A DNA stretch of 64,000 nucleotides from the NCBI RefSeq assembly GCF_901538265.1, contig NZ_LR593886.1, positions 7,957,738 to 8,021,737 on the forward strand. Reading direction: 5' to 3'. Shown piece by piece: positions 44,101 to 51,238 of the stretch. The position numbers and the translations under genes are program-made. The notes under the pieces were generated by a model, which was given only the letters and a program-made list of their open reading frames with translations, had not been told where the DNA came from and ran no database searches. This DNA is from Gemmata massiliana (GTDB lineage Bacteria; Planctomycetota; Planctomycetia; Gemmatales; Gemmataceae). Position 1 is the stretch's first letter. Every line of letters begins with the position of its first letter.

Positions 44101-45373
44101 GGAGCGCATCGACCGGTATCGTGAAGCGTTCACCCAACATGCCGCAGCAAGCGGCCGGCGAGTTCCGCCAATCAAACTGGTCAAAATTCACACGAACGAC
44201 CCGACGCAACACGTTGTTGGTGGCTCGGTCGAGAACCTGCCGGCGGCCATACTCGGTGTGAAAAAGAAACTGACCGAACTCACCACGGGCGCAGTTCTGG
44301 TAATCGGCGGAACAACGGCGGGGCTGCTCAAACTCGCCTCCGCGGTCGAGAAACTCAAAACATTCAACGGAGGTGCCGGACTCGGCGCGGCTCTCTTGGT
44401 CGTGGACGAAGCGTCCATGATGGTGTTTCCGCACTTCCTGGCGCTTGCGACACTCGTGCCACCGAACGGCCGAATTCTGCTGGCCGGCGATCACCGACAA
44501 CTGGCCCCGATCACGGCCCACGATTGGGAAGCAGAAGACCGCCCCCCGATGGTGCTCTATCAACCATTCGCCAGTGCTTACGACGCCGTTCGGCGCATCA
44601 TCGGGGCACAGGATGAGGGCGGGAACCCGCTCGTGCCCGCGACGAGCGCCCGGTGGTCCGGGCTGACGCTCACGTTCCGCCTCCCGCCGGTGGTCCGCGA
44701 ACTGATCGCCCGCGTATACCGCCGAGATCGAATCGAACTGGCCGGCCTACCGCGAACCGTGACTGCGGTCCCCGATGTCGGCGGCCCGTTCTGGGGGCAC
44801 GTTTGGAAGTGGAACATCGGGCTGTTCCTGGCGGTCCACGACGAAGACGGTTCGCGCCGCAGCAACCCGGTCGAAGTCGCGATCGTGGAGCAATTACTCG
44901 GCGCTGCTCCGCCGCTCCCTGCCGACTCGGTGGCGATCATCACCCCGCACCGCGCTCAGCGCAGTCTCCTCGCCACGCGGTTGGCCGCACTGTCGGGAAC
45001 TGAGGGGCCAGTTGGGGTGATCGATACAGTTGAGCGCCTCCAGGGAGGCGAGCGCCCCACCGTAATCGTCTCGGCAACGGTCAGTGACCCAACAGCGATC
45101 GAAGCGAGTGTCGAATTCATCCTCGATTTGAACCGGGCAAACGTCGCGTTCTCCCGCGTGCAGGACCGCTTGGTGGTGGTCTGTTCCCGAACGCTACTCG
45201 ATCACATCCCGGCCGAGGCCGAGCACTACCAGTCGGCCATTTTGTGGAAAGCCCTGCGCGGGCTGTGCAGCGACCTCGTGGCTGAAAGCGAAGTGAGCGG
45301 CCACCGCGTTCGGCTCTACCGACCGCCCCACGCTTACGAAAACATCGGCCATACAAACGGCAGCGGCGGTTAG
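41189..45373 (+). CDS. Fe-S RecB/Cas4-like nuclease fused to SF1 helicase (Dna2-like)
   Basis: The product has 1394 residues. The N-terminal nuclease has D128 in LYGIIDFVLL, E145 and K147 in LVECKAS, and Q159/Y163 in IQVAAYR, the RecB-type PD-(D/E)XK set. Cys23 with C249, C252 and C258 (SKCDGCSFAPHC) form the Fe-S clasp seen in Cas4, AddB and Dna2. The SF1 helicase has Walker A GPPGTGKT (about 929-936), Walker B VVDEAS (about 1072), motif III GDHRQLAPI, and motifs V-VI DTVERLQGGERPTVIVSA and NVAFSRVQDRL. This is the TM0106-type nuclease-helicase layout. The start is TTG 41189 behind GAGG. The role is probably DNA end processing or phage defence. No partner gene is adjacent. Confidence 0.9.
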   Translation: MSPRPRINITATDLGEYVRHHSCDRRFHLTVHSAREAGPLPFFERVRDSIDPVLAEMGRRREDRWEIELVESGFQNLAAPLPKGKRDEVTWDALAGVFARLQPGTQGYARQVAVGGNMGAFRLYGIIDFVLLRWIDGAPRVWLVECKASRRDRTYHRIQVAAYRMLLRDIIGEQPVPVSAHSFNRTTIECVVARIDADRNTNQSILALAPLDLTHEEADLTQLLAPEGRLDSAAARPLAEIGFQIDSKCDGCSFAPHCLTESARLRRPELLGLDPVTTRLLRTAGLETLDQVANPPLFDPKIESLARDPGFSENLDRLRLRARARLFTLPKTRTVMGSGVEPIPNTGVGHLPPHEVNGNRLLRIYLAIDYDYTENRIGALSAHVTRSAGRLDTAFADGRAVPEVRERFEVKKDASSRPTFEDRPLPDGREIIEYQAVPWSGTNYVADTAAEGELIRRFFDRLVRLIAEELGVASAPVHFYVWSRSEVRQLLEGCSRAGPELLGPIRQLFGCREGLEQLMYSAVQEEVDRRFALGWTGRGLGVVTSLEWAGRRYHWTRLIDGNEHDLAHVFAQGIFDFAIRLAVEPDGSWAPDEGAAGHVFEVRSRFSDALPAPYWHAAWGTLPKVDPNDDRVRESLAAYARAGTPGLLIEYLRARVHALRWVEEGISPKNSGVEKASLAANELPVFRLGRDGVARAATDFLRLDQHVRRSDWVAAHLLPPIARVPAGRTLPLRQVKVGADKSTITGAIELFAFGGLTLTDLEARCRFGPGSFARLSPWNGDPKQGQTVGQLTAAVGRTCVVREIDWPTGRVTLDAMYAEEDRYRLSSGASRKAEMLFERGYATLDESVSDYVAGRVDDRLQQQSHVYAWFDPVDPRPPTVTPLPPAEVSALQQLVDSFLLPPANVYPASPDQARAAVEGLNTRVQLIQGPPGTGKTTTTALSVLLRVLAGGRAGDIVLLAAHTHTALDNLLERIDRYREAFTQHAAASGRRVPPIKLVKIHTNDPTQHVVGGSVENLPAAILGVKKKLTELTTGAVLVIGGTTAGLLKLASAVEKLKTFNGGAGLGAALLVVDEASMMVFPHFLALATLVPPNGRILLAGDHRQLAPITAHDWEAEDRPPMVLYQPFASAYDAVRRIIGAQDEGGNPLVPATSARWSGLTLTFRLPPVVRELIARVYRRDRIELAGLPRTVTAVPDVGGPFWGHVWKWNIGLFLAVHDEDGSRRSNPVEVAIVEQLLGAAPPLPADSVAIITPHRAQRSLLATRLAALSGTEGPVGVIDTVERLQGGERPTVIVSATVSDPTAIEASVEFILDLNRANVAFSRVQDRLVVVCSRTLLDHIPAEAEHYQSAILWKALRGLCSDLVAESEVSGHRVRLYRPPHAYENIGHTNGSGG

Positions 45374-45537
45374 AAAAGCATTTCAGACGGGATTAATGGG
45401 ATTGACCGGATTCCTACCAAAAAACGGAGAAAAGTACTCCGGTTCAGGCCGCTGCCTCTCCCGGAACCAGCCTTGCGTAAACTCCGCGGCCCGTCTAAAC
45501 GGCCCACGTCGAACCCGTTCCCCCACCGGAGGCCGAC

Positions 45538-45984
45538 GTGAAGACCCGTTACCTGATCGCCGTCTGTGCCGTCCCGTTCGTCGTCTGCGGCGTGATTCTG
45601 GCCCAACAGCCCGCGGCTCTTCCCCCGGGGGCTACCCCGAACCTACCGACTACCGGCGGGCGCCCGGAGGCCAGTCCTCCTGCAGGCGGACTCAATTACG
45701 AGTACAAGTACGACAAGAAAGCCACTTTTCCTGTGCCTACAGTAGCACATACGGAAGCGAATCTCGACGGAATGGCCATTGAGCAACTGATCGAAGCGAT
45801 GGAGAAGACACGCGCAGAGATCGTTGAGCGAGAGAAGCTGAACCAGATGAGGCTGAAAGTGCTTCAGGAGAAAGTCGGCAAGGTGAAAGTGCGGATGGAC
45901 AGCTTCAGCGGCCAGTCACAGCCTCCTGTGAAGATTCCTCCGGGACACGAGTCTTTGAATAGTCCGTTTGAGCAGAAGCCATAG
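45538..45984 (+). CDS. Exported coiled-coil-like protein
   Basis: The product has 148 residues from GTG 45538 with a GGAGG element upstream. A signal peptide (MKTRYLIAVCAVPFVVCGVILA) precedes a Pro-rich segment and then a charged helix (AIEQLIEAMEKTRAEIVEREKLNQMRLKVLQEKVGKVK) that is likely to form a short coiled coil. The end is Pro-rich. No family is recognised. A strong terminator follows, so it is monocistronic. Confidence 0.7.
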   Translation: MKTRYLIAVCAVPFVVCGVILAQQPAALPPGATPNLPTTGGRPEASPPAGGLNYEYKYDKKATFPVPTVAHTEANLDGMAIEQLIEAMEKTRAEIVEREKLNQMRLKVLQEKVGKVKVRMDSFSGQSQPPVKIPPGHESLNSPFEQKP

Positions 45985-46020
45985 TCCTGCGCGTCCGCCG
46001 TCTTACTTGAGATGAGTAAG

Positions 46021-46053
46021 AGCCGCGAGGGTGTTCGCGGCTTTGTTTGTTTT
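46021..46053 (+). terminator. Rho-independent terminator
   Basis: AGCCGCGA (46021-46028), loop GGGTGT, TCGCGGCT (46035-46042), followed by the T-rich tract TTGTTTGTTTT. It ends the exported-protein transcript. Confidence 0.85.
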
Positions 46054-46056
46054 GCG

Positions 46057-46326
46057 TCACGATCCCGATACCGCAGCCCGACGGCGGCGATTCGCACGGC
46101 GGCTGACCAGAATTTGAACCGCTCCCAACACGGCAACGGCACCCAAAGCCGGAAGCCCGACACCCACGAAACAGGCGATAGCCAGAAGACAGAAAATCAC
46201 CGGTGCGGCCAATCGAACACGGAAGCCGGGCCGCGTCGGGTAGAACCGCCCCGCCCAACGCGGCACGAGCCCGAGTGAGAAGAGCGCGGCAAGCCCGACG
46301 AACATCCAGCCAAAAGTTGTATCCAT
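46057..46326 (-). CDS. Small membrane protein, unknown function
   Basis: The product has 89 residues with three hydrophobic stretches: FGWMFVGLAALFSLGLV, APVIFCLLAIACFVGVGL and ALGAVAVLGAVQILV. A basic tail (SRRANRRRRAAVSGS) would face the cytoplasm. The start ATG 46326 has AAGGGA upstream. It is convergent with the coiled-coil protein and divergent from the cobalamin operon, with about 170 bases before the riboswitch. Confidence 0.6.
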   Translation of the reverse strand: MDTTFGWMFVGLAALFSLGLVPRWAGRFYPTRPGFRVRLAAPVIFCLLAIACFVGVGLPALGAVAVLGAVQILVSRRANRRRRAAVSGS

Positions 46327-46497
46327 CTGGTTCCCTTGAAGTCGTTACGCCCGACAGTGTTATCGGTAAAGACGCCTGCCGTCGAAGGGCATTCCACCGT
46401 CGCACAAAGATGAGCGCGAGTGGAAGAACGCCCCCGAAGGCCCGCGACCCACAGGTTGTGGACGCTCCACCGCTCGCGGCATAAGCCAGTTGCGTCT

Positions 46498-46672
46498 CGA
46501 CAGGTTCGCACTGCCATCAGGCGGTGCGACGAAGAGGGAAGCCGGTGCGAATCCGGCGCAGGGCCGCTGCTGTGTTCGGCCAGGGTTCTCGGGCACTCGC
46601 CACTGTGACCATAGGTCACGGGAAGGCGCCCGCAACCCGTTACGAGCCGTGAGCCAGAAGACCTGCCTGTCG
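46498..46672 (+). promoter_or_regulatory. Cobalamin (B12) riboswitch
   Basis: The conserved core is intact: the P1 arm CGACAGG (46498-46504) pairs with CCTGTCG at 46666-46672. Inside are GGGAAGCCGGTGCGAATCCG (around 46536-46555), GCCACTGTGACC, GGGAAGGCGCCCG and the B12 box GAGCCAGAAGACCTGCCTG just before the 3' arm. It sits 128 bases upstream of the DUF6580 gene in the same direction and should repress the operon when cobalamin is plentiful. The expression platform between 46673 and 46800 is not obvious. Confidence 0.93.
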
Positions 46673-46800
46673 TTCATTGTTCGGTGCCTCGGAACCAGGC
46701 GACCGGGCCGACGGGCTTTTCGTTCGCGTGCACCCCCGTCCGCTCGCTCCCGGTCCCCGCAGGCACCCTTCCGCCCGTCCCGGCGAAGAGGAGCCGATCC

Positions 46801-47364
46801 GTGTCTCGCGAAGAATCGTTTAGTCCTTCGTCTCGTTCCTGGCTGCCGCGCGTTGCGGTGCTATCTGTTGTCATCGCGCTCGCGGCGGTTGTCCGGGTTG
46901 TGCCCCACCCACTGAACTTCACGCCAATCGGGGCAATGGCGATCTTCAGCGGGGCGTACTTCACGGATCGCCGGGCCGCACTGGTAGTCCCGCTGGTCGC
47001 TCTCTTCGTTGGTGATCTCTTCACTAGTTTGCACGTCCTGATCCCGGTCGTGTACGCCAGTTTTGCCCTGAACGTGCTGGTCGCCCGGTGGCTGCGTTCT
47101 CATCGCACGGTTGTGGCAACGGCGACCGTAACGCTACTCGGCGCACTCCAGTTCTTCATCGTCACCAACTTCGCGTGCTGGATCGCCTTCTACCCGCACA
47201 CGGTCGAAGGTTTGCGCGAGTGCTACGTCGCCGCTCTTCCGTACTTCCGGAACACGCTCCTCGGGGACACGGTGTTCGTCGGTCTCCTGTTCGGCGGATG
47301 GGCAATCGCGGAACGCGCGTTCCCGGTGCTGCGCGAACCGGCGCCGGTCGCCGCGACAGTTTGA
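46801..47364 (+). CDS. DUF6580 membrane protein, putative B12-related transport component
   Basis: The product has 187 residues with five or six hydrophobic segments, including VAVLSVVIALAAVVRVV, FTPIGAMAIFSGAYF, AALVVPLVALFVGDLFTSL and TLLGALQFFIVTNFACW. This fits the DUF6580 putative transport family, whose layout resembles the S component of an ECF importer. The start is GTG 46801, since GAAGAGGAG lies just upstream; an in-frame ATG at 46684 lies next to the riboswitch and would add a long non-membrane lead. Control by a cobalamin riboswitch makes cobamide transport likely. No ECF ATPase or T component is next to it. Confidence 0.75.
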   Translation: MSREESFSPSSRSWLPRVAVLSVVIALAAVVRVVPHPLNFTPIGAMAIFSGAYFTDRRAALVVPLVALFVGDLFTSLHVLIPVVYASFALNVLVARWLRSHRTVVATATVTLLGALQFFIVTNFACWIAFYPHTVEGLRECYVAALPYFRNTLLGDTVFVGLLFGGWAIAERAFPVLREPAPVAATV

Positions 47365-47379
47365 GCGCTGGAGGCAGTC

Positions 47380-48327
47380 ATGCGGATCGTGTCCTTGCTA
47401 CCGAGTTCGACCGAGATCATCTGCCAGCTCGGGTTGGGTGACTCACTCGTGGGCGTAACGCACGAGTGCGACTACCCGCCGTTCGTGACGGAGCTGCCGA
47501 AGGTCACGTGCACGCTGATCCCGCACGACGCCTCCAGTCGCGAAATCGACGAACTGGTACGGGAGCGTCTGAAAACCCAGCGTGCCCTGTACACACTCGA
47601 TCTGCCCACACTGGAGCGTCTACGCCCCGACCTGATCGTCACGCAAGCACTGTGTGACGTGTGTGCCGTGGCCGAAGCCGAGGTCACAGCCGCGGCGTGT
47701 TCACTGCCCGGGCGCCCGCGCGTCATCAACCTCGAACCAACGTCGCTCGACGAGGTACTCACGACGCTCCGTATGGTCGCGGACGCCGCGGGTGTCTCGG
47801 AACGTGCGGACGCCGTCATCGGCGCGTTGCAGCAGCGCATCGATTCTGTTGCGGCGCGTTCGGTGAAGGTCGTGGAGCGTCCGCGTGTGGTCGTTTTGGA
47901 ATGGCTCGATCCGCCGTTCAGTTGCGGGCACTGGACACCAGAGTTAGTTCAGTTGGCCGGCGGAGACGAGGTCATCGGGCGCGCCGGCCAGCCGTCACGA
48001 ACACTGACCTGGGACGAAGTCGTTGCGGCTCAACCCGACGTGCTGTTCGTGGCGTGCTGCGGGTTCTCGCTGGAACGAACGCTCGTGGACCTGCCGGGGC
48101 TAGGCTCCCACCCCGAGTGGGCGAACCTGCCCGCAGTGAAGACCGAGCAAGTGTACGTCACGGACGGCAATGCGTACTTCAGTCGCCCCGGTCCGCGACT
48201 GGTGGACAGCCTGGAGATCATCGCTCACACGCTTCACCCCGACCTGCACCCGCTCCCGCCGGAGTTGCCGCCCGCACGACGGCTGACGCGCGCCGAACTG
48301 GGTACCGAAGAAGTGGCGCGCGTATGA
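47380..48327 (+). CDS. Cobalamin-binding BtuF-like protein without signal peptide
   Basis: The product has 315 residues. Opening MRIVSLLPSSTEIICQLGLGDSLVGVTHECDYP is the typical start of periplasmic cobalamin or siderophore binders. The ligand-pocket segment CGHWTPELVQLAGGDEVIG, DVLFVACCGFSLERTL and VYVTDGNAYFSRPGPRLVDSLE are family hallmarks. It begins directly with the first beta-strand and lacks any hydrophobic leader, so it appears cytoplasmic or is exported in another way. GGAGG lies ahead of ATG 47380, 15 bases after the DUF6580 stop. It overlaps the next gene by four bases (ATGA). Confidence 0.9.
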   Translation: MRIVSLLPSSTEIICQLGLGDSLVGVTHECDYPPFVTELPKVTCTLIPHDASSREIDELVRERLKTQRALYTLDLPTLERLRPDLIVTQALCDVCAVAEAEVTAAACSLPGRPRVINLEPTSLDEVLTTLRMVADAAGVSERADAVIGALQQRIDSVAARSVKVVERPRVVVLEWLDPPFSCGHWTPELVQLAGGDEVIGRAGQPSRTLTWDEVVAAQPDVLFVACCGFSLERTLVDLPGLGSHPEWANLPAVKTEQVYVTDGNAYFSRPGPRLVDSLEIIAHTLHPDLHPLPPELPPARRLTRAELGTEEVARV

Positions 48328-49007
48328 AGCCGCGAGTTCTGCTGTCGTGGAGTTCGGGCAAGGACTCGGCTTGGGCACTGCACGATTTACGGCGCCGCGG
48401 GGACGTCGAGGTGGTGGGGTTGGTCACCACGCTAAACGAAGCGTTCGGGCGGGTGGCCATGCACGGCGTCCGTGCGGAACTGGTGCAAGCGCAAGCCGAC
48501 GCTGCCGGCCTACCGCTCTGGCCGGTGCCGCTCCCGTGGCCGTGCTCGAACGACGAATACGAAACCCGGATGCGCGCCTTGGTCGAAAAGGCTCGTGCCG
48601 AAGGCGTCACCGCGTTCGCGTTCGGGGACTTGTTTCTGGCCGACATTCGGGCCTACCGCGAGCAGCAACTCGCGGGTACCGGCATCACTCCACTGTTCCC
48701 GATTTGGGGAACGGCCCCCGACACGCCCGCGCTCGCCCGGACAATGATCGGTGCCGGATTCCGGGCCACACTCACGTGTGTCGATCCCAAGCGACTGTCG
48801 CCGGCCTTCGCGGGTCGCGAGTTCGATTCGGCTCTGCTTGCGGATCTGCCGGCCGACGTCGACCCGTGCGGGGAGAACGGCGAGTTCCACACGTTCTGCC
48901 ACAGCGGGCCGATATTCGATCGGGCGATTCCGGTTCGGGTGGGTGACGTGGTCGAGCGCGACGGCTTCTGTTTCGCGGACCTGTTGCCGAAGGAAGCGCG
49001 CTCCTGA
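48324..49007 (+). CDS. Dph6-like ATP-pyrophosphatase (adenine nucleotide alpha hydrolase)
   Basis: The product has 227 residues. The PP-loop is LSWSSGKDSAWALHDL (8-23), a variant of SGGKDS, followed by VVGLVTTLNEAFGRVAMHGVR and the family's AFGDLFLADIRAYREQQL segment. The C-terminal part ends DPCGENGEFHTFCHSGP, the most conserved motif of diphthine-ammonia-ligase-like proteins. Bacteria have no diphthamide, so another amidation or thiolation substrate is expected. In this operon the partner may be a cobamide precursor or a related amide, but that is inference. The ATG overlaps the BtuF-like stop by four bases. Confidence 0.88.
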   Translation: MKPRVLLSWSSGKDSAWALHDLRRRGDVEVVGLVTTLNEAFGRVAMHGVRAELVQAQADAAGLPLWPVPLPWPCSNDEYETRMRALVEKARAEGVTAFAFGDLFLADIRAYREQQLAGTGITPLFPIWGTAPDTPALARTMIGAGFRATLTCVDPKRLSPAFAGREFDSALLADLPADVDPCGENGEFHTFCHSGPIFDRAIPVRVGDVVERDGFCFADLLPKEARS

Positions 49008-49015
49008 TCCGCGTG

Positions 49016-49960
49016 TCACGAATTCTTCGCTTCCGATTCCCGCGCCACTCGAACTTCGGCCGCTTTAACTGCGGTATAGGCCAGTCGAAGCAAGGACCGA
49101 TCCCCGTTTGCCGATCCGCCGCGGCGTTGGAGCAAGTCGCCGAGAATGTGGTCGGCTTCTGTTTTTCCGCGTCGCTCGACATCACCGAGCATCGACGCAG
49201 TCACCGCCGACTTTGGGTCCGTGAGGCGAGCGATCCCCGCTTGTAACGAATCCGCACGCGGAGCGTACCCCGCAGCCGCGGCCACGGACCGGCACTCTTC
49301 CAGGAACGCGAGAGCCAGATCCACTCCACCGGCCGCGACGATGTCACCGACCGATGCCCGCGTCAGGCACGTCATCCCGGCCAGAGTCGCCAGGAACGTC
49401 CACTTCTCCCACATCTCGAGTATGATTTGATCGCTCGCGACGGCGTCCAGCTTCGCTCCCGACATGGCCGCCGCGATCGCGTCCGTGCGGTCCGATCGAC
49501 CGCGAGGCCGTTCGCCGAACACGATCCGGTGAACATCGCTCAAGTGTGCGATGCGCCCGGCGTCATCGAGGCGCGCGGAAATAAAGCACGATCCACCGAG
49601 CACCCGCTCCGGGCCGAACCGAGCATCAAGGGCATCGAGGTGGCGCATCCCGTTGAGTATCGGGATGATGGTCGTATTCGGTCCCACCGCCGGCGCGATG
49701 GAATCGATCACCGAGTCGAGGTCATACGCCTTACACGACAGGATCACAACGTCGAAGTGCGTCCGCAGATTCGCGGCCAGAACGGTCGGCGGCGCCGGCA
49801 GAGTGACATCACCCGAGCGGCTCGTGATGGCCAAGCCCGTCGCCGCTAATCGTTCTGCCCGGGCGGGACGGACCAGAAACGTGACGTCGCGCCCCGATTC
49901 GAGCAACCGACCACCGAAATACCCGCCGGTCGCACCGGCCCCGACGATCAGGAATCGCAC
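49016..49960 (-). CDS. panE: Ketopantoate reductase-family protein
   Basis: The product has 314 residues. The N-terminal Rossmann motif is FLIVGAGATGGYFGGRLLESG. The conserved Asn and surrounding residues are in TTIIPILNGMRHLDALDARFG, and the catalytic Lys is in EMWEKWTFLATLAGMTCLTRASVG. PanE reduces ketopantoate to pantoate for coenzyme A; several related 2-dehydropantoate-like reductases exist, so the symbol is moderately certain. The gene is convergent with the cobalamin operon (8-base gap) and has its own start ATG at 49960. It is followed upstream by the cupin-TetR pair. Confidence 0.85.
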   Translation of the reverse strand: MRFLIVGAGATGGYFGGRLLESGRDVTFLVRPARAERLAATGLAITSRSGDVTLPAPPTVLAANLRTHFDVVILSCKAYDLDSVIDSIAPAVGPNTTIIPILNGMRHLDALDARFGPERVLGGSCFISARLDDAGRIAHLSDVHRIVFGERPRGRSDRTDAIAAAMSGAKLDAVASDQIILEMWEKWTFLATLAGMTCLTRASVGDIVAAGGVDLALAFLEECRSVAAAAGYAPRADSLQAGIARLTDPKSAVTASMLGDVERRGKTEADHILGDLLQRRGGSANGDRSLLRLAYTAVKAAEVRVARESEAKNS

Positions 49961-50001
49961 GATTTGTTCCTCGTAGTCCGGGCGTGACGAATCACACAGC
50001 G

Positions 50002-50496
50002 TTAGTTCTCAGGCCACACCGGGGCGCCTGCGACCCCGACCCCGTCGGTCAGAGTCCACTGCCGCAGTGACCCTTCTTTCGCCTGGATGACAAGATACAC
50101 GAGCGGTTCGTCCGAGGTACTGCGCCACGACCGCACCCCGGCCGGCGCGACCCGCACCACACTCCCCTCGCTCACGTCGAACACCTCTCCGTCTACCAGC
50201 ATCTGCCCCCGACCCGAGACGAACACGTACACCTCTTCGTTTTCCCGGTGCGCGTGAAGGAAGGGCATGGCCCCGCGGTTGGGAAGCACACCGCACGAAA
50301 TCTCTGTCCCGGTCAAGCCGAGAAGCCCCTTCAGGAACACCTTTCCGTGAATGGTCGTGGGTAGAGACGGGTGCCGAACCGCGTAGCGGTTCCAGTCGCC
50401 GGACGCCCCGAGTTGCACCGCCGAGTAATTCGCGCCCTGAAGGATCTCGTCTGGTTCCCCGATTCGGGGCATGTCCGTGGCTGTGGTCGCACTCAT
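50002..50496 (-). CDS. Cupin-domain protein under TetR control
   Basis: The product has 164 residues. The cupin metal motif is PFLHAHRENEEVYVFVSGRGQMLVDGEVFDVSEG (about 78-111), matching G(X)5HXH(X)3,4E(X)6G. The second motif is less clear (PAGVRSWRSTSDEPLVYLVIQ). The enzyme activity is unknown. Its ATG overlaps the TetR stop by four bases (ATGA), so both are in one transcript read from the TetR promoter. It is a likely target of that regulator. Confidence 0.85.
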   Translation of the reverse strand: MSATTATDMPRIGEPDEILQGANYSAVQLGASGDWNRYAVRHPSLPTTIHGKVFLKGLLGLTGTEISCGVLPNRGAMPFLHAHRENEEVYVFVSGRGQMLVDGEVFDVSEGSVVRVAPAGVRSWRSTSDEPLVYLVIQAKEGSLRQWTLTDGVGVAGAPVWPEN

Positions 50497-51095
50497 TTTC
50501 TCTCCTTTTTTGGTTTCTTCCCGGATACCGGTTTCGCGCGCGACACCGTGTCTACGGCTCGCCGACAGGCGGCCAGAATGCGATTGCTCAGTTCTTCGTC
50601 CGCGACCCCGCGGGCCAGCGACATGCCCCCGATCATCAGTGCCAGCACCGCGAGCGCGTCGTCCGCATCACCGGCTTGCCCGGCGATCGCGTCCGCGGTC
50701 GCACGCAGTTCCTTCTCAAACCCACTTCGCGCCTCAATGGGTCCGCGGGCGACTTCGGCCAGAAGCGGTGGCAACGGACAGCCGGATTCTGCTCGCTCGC
50801 GGTGCTGCGGACTCAGGTACCACCCCACGGCCGCTGCCACCCACTCCACCCCGGACAGGCCGTCGAGGTGCGCCCCGGTGAACACGGTGGCCTTCCGCAG
50901 CGCATGAACGACGGCTTCGGCAAACAGCGCGTCCTTGGACGGGAAGTGGGCGTAGAACGCACCGGCCGTCAGCCCGGCTTCGCGCATCACCGCATCCACC
51001 CCGCCACCACGGTACCCCTGACGACGAAACACCGTCGCAGCGGCGTCGAGAATTCGCTCCCGGGTCTTGGCCTTCTGGTCCTTGGGGAATCGCAT
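50493..51095 (-). CDS. TetR-family regulator of the cupin operon
   Basis: The product has 200 residues. The helix-turn-helix is TRERILDAAATVFRRQGY then GVDAVMREAGLTAGAFYAHF, and SKDALFAEAV follows. The recognition helix (GLTAGAFYAHF) is almost the same as that of the TetR at 7356 (GLTHGGFYAHF). A perfect 6-2-6 palindrome sits 12 bases upstream of its start, suggesting autoregulation. It is the first gene of the two-gene unit with the cupin protein. The tail is basic (KPVSGKKPKKERK). Confidence 0.92.
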   Translation of the reverse strand: MRFPKDQKAKTRERILDAAATVFRRQGYRGGGVDAVMREAGLTAGAFYAHFPSKDALFAEAVVHALRKATVFTGAHLDGLSGVEWVAAAVGWYLSPQHRERAESGCPLPPLLAEVARGPIEARSGFEKELRATADAIAGQAGDADDALAVLALMIGGMSLARGVADEELSNRILAACRRAVDTVSRAKPVSGKKPKKERK

Positions 51096-51106
51096 GGAGC
51101 CTTTGT

Positions 51107-51120
51107 ATTACGACCGTAAT
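51107..51120. promoter_or_regulatory. Predicted TetR operator
   Basis: ATTACG-AC-CGTAAT is a perfect 6-2-6 inverted repeat, 12 bases upstream of the TetR start codon at 51095. Its architecture matches ATGACG-CC-CGTCAT at 8010-8023, upstream of the other TetR, with one base changed in each half-site. Confidence 0.75.
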
Positions 51121-51238
51121 TCCACGACAAGCCGCAACGAACCTCGCGTTTTTCCCGGGCCGCACATACGCTTCTCAACACATCTTGAACTCGCGTCAGC
51201 GAAAATGCCCGTCTGCCCACACTCAGAGGAGATTCGTC

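Noticed and set aside
41189..45373. CRISPR-Cas4 system
   Set aside because: The nuclease is Cas4-like, but it is fused to an SF1 helicase and no repeats or cas genes are present.
46544..46554. GGTGCGAATCC, similar to a tRNA T-loop
   Set aside because: It belongs to the conserved core of the cobalamin riboswitch, and no acceptor or anticodon stem fits around it.
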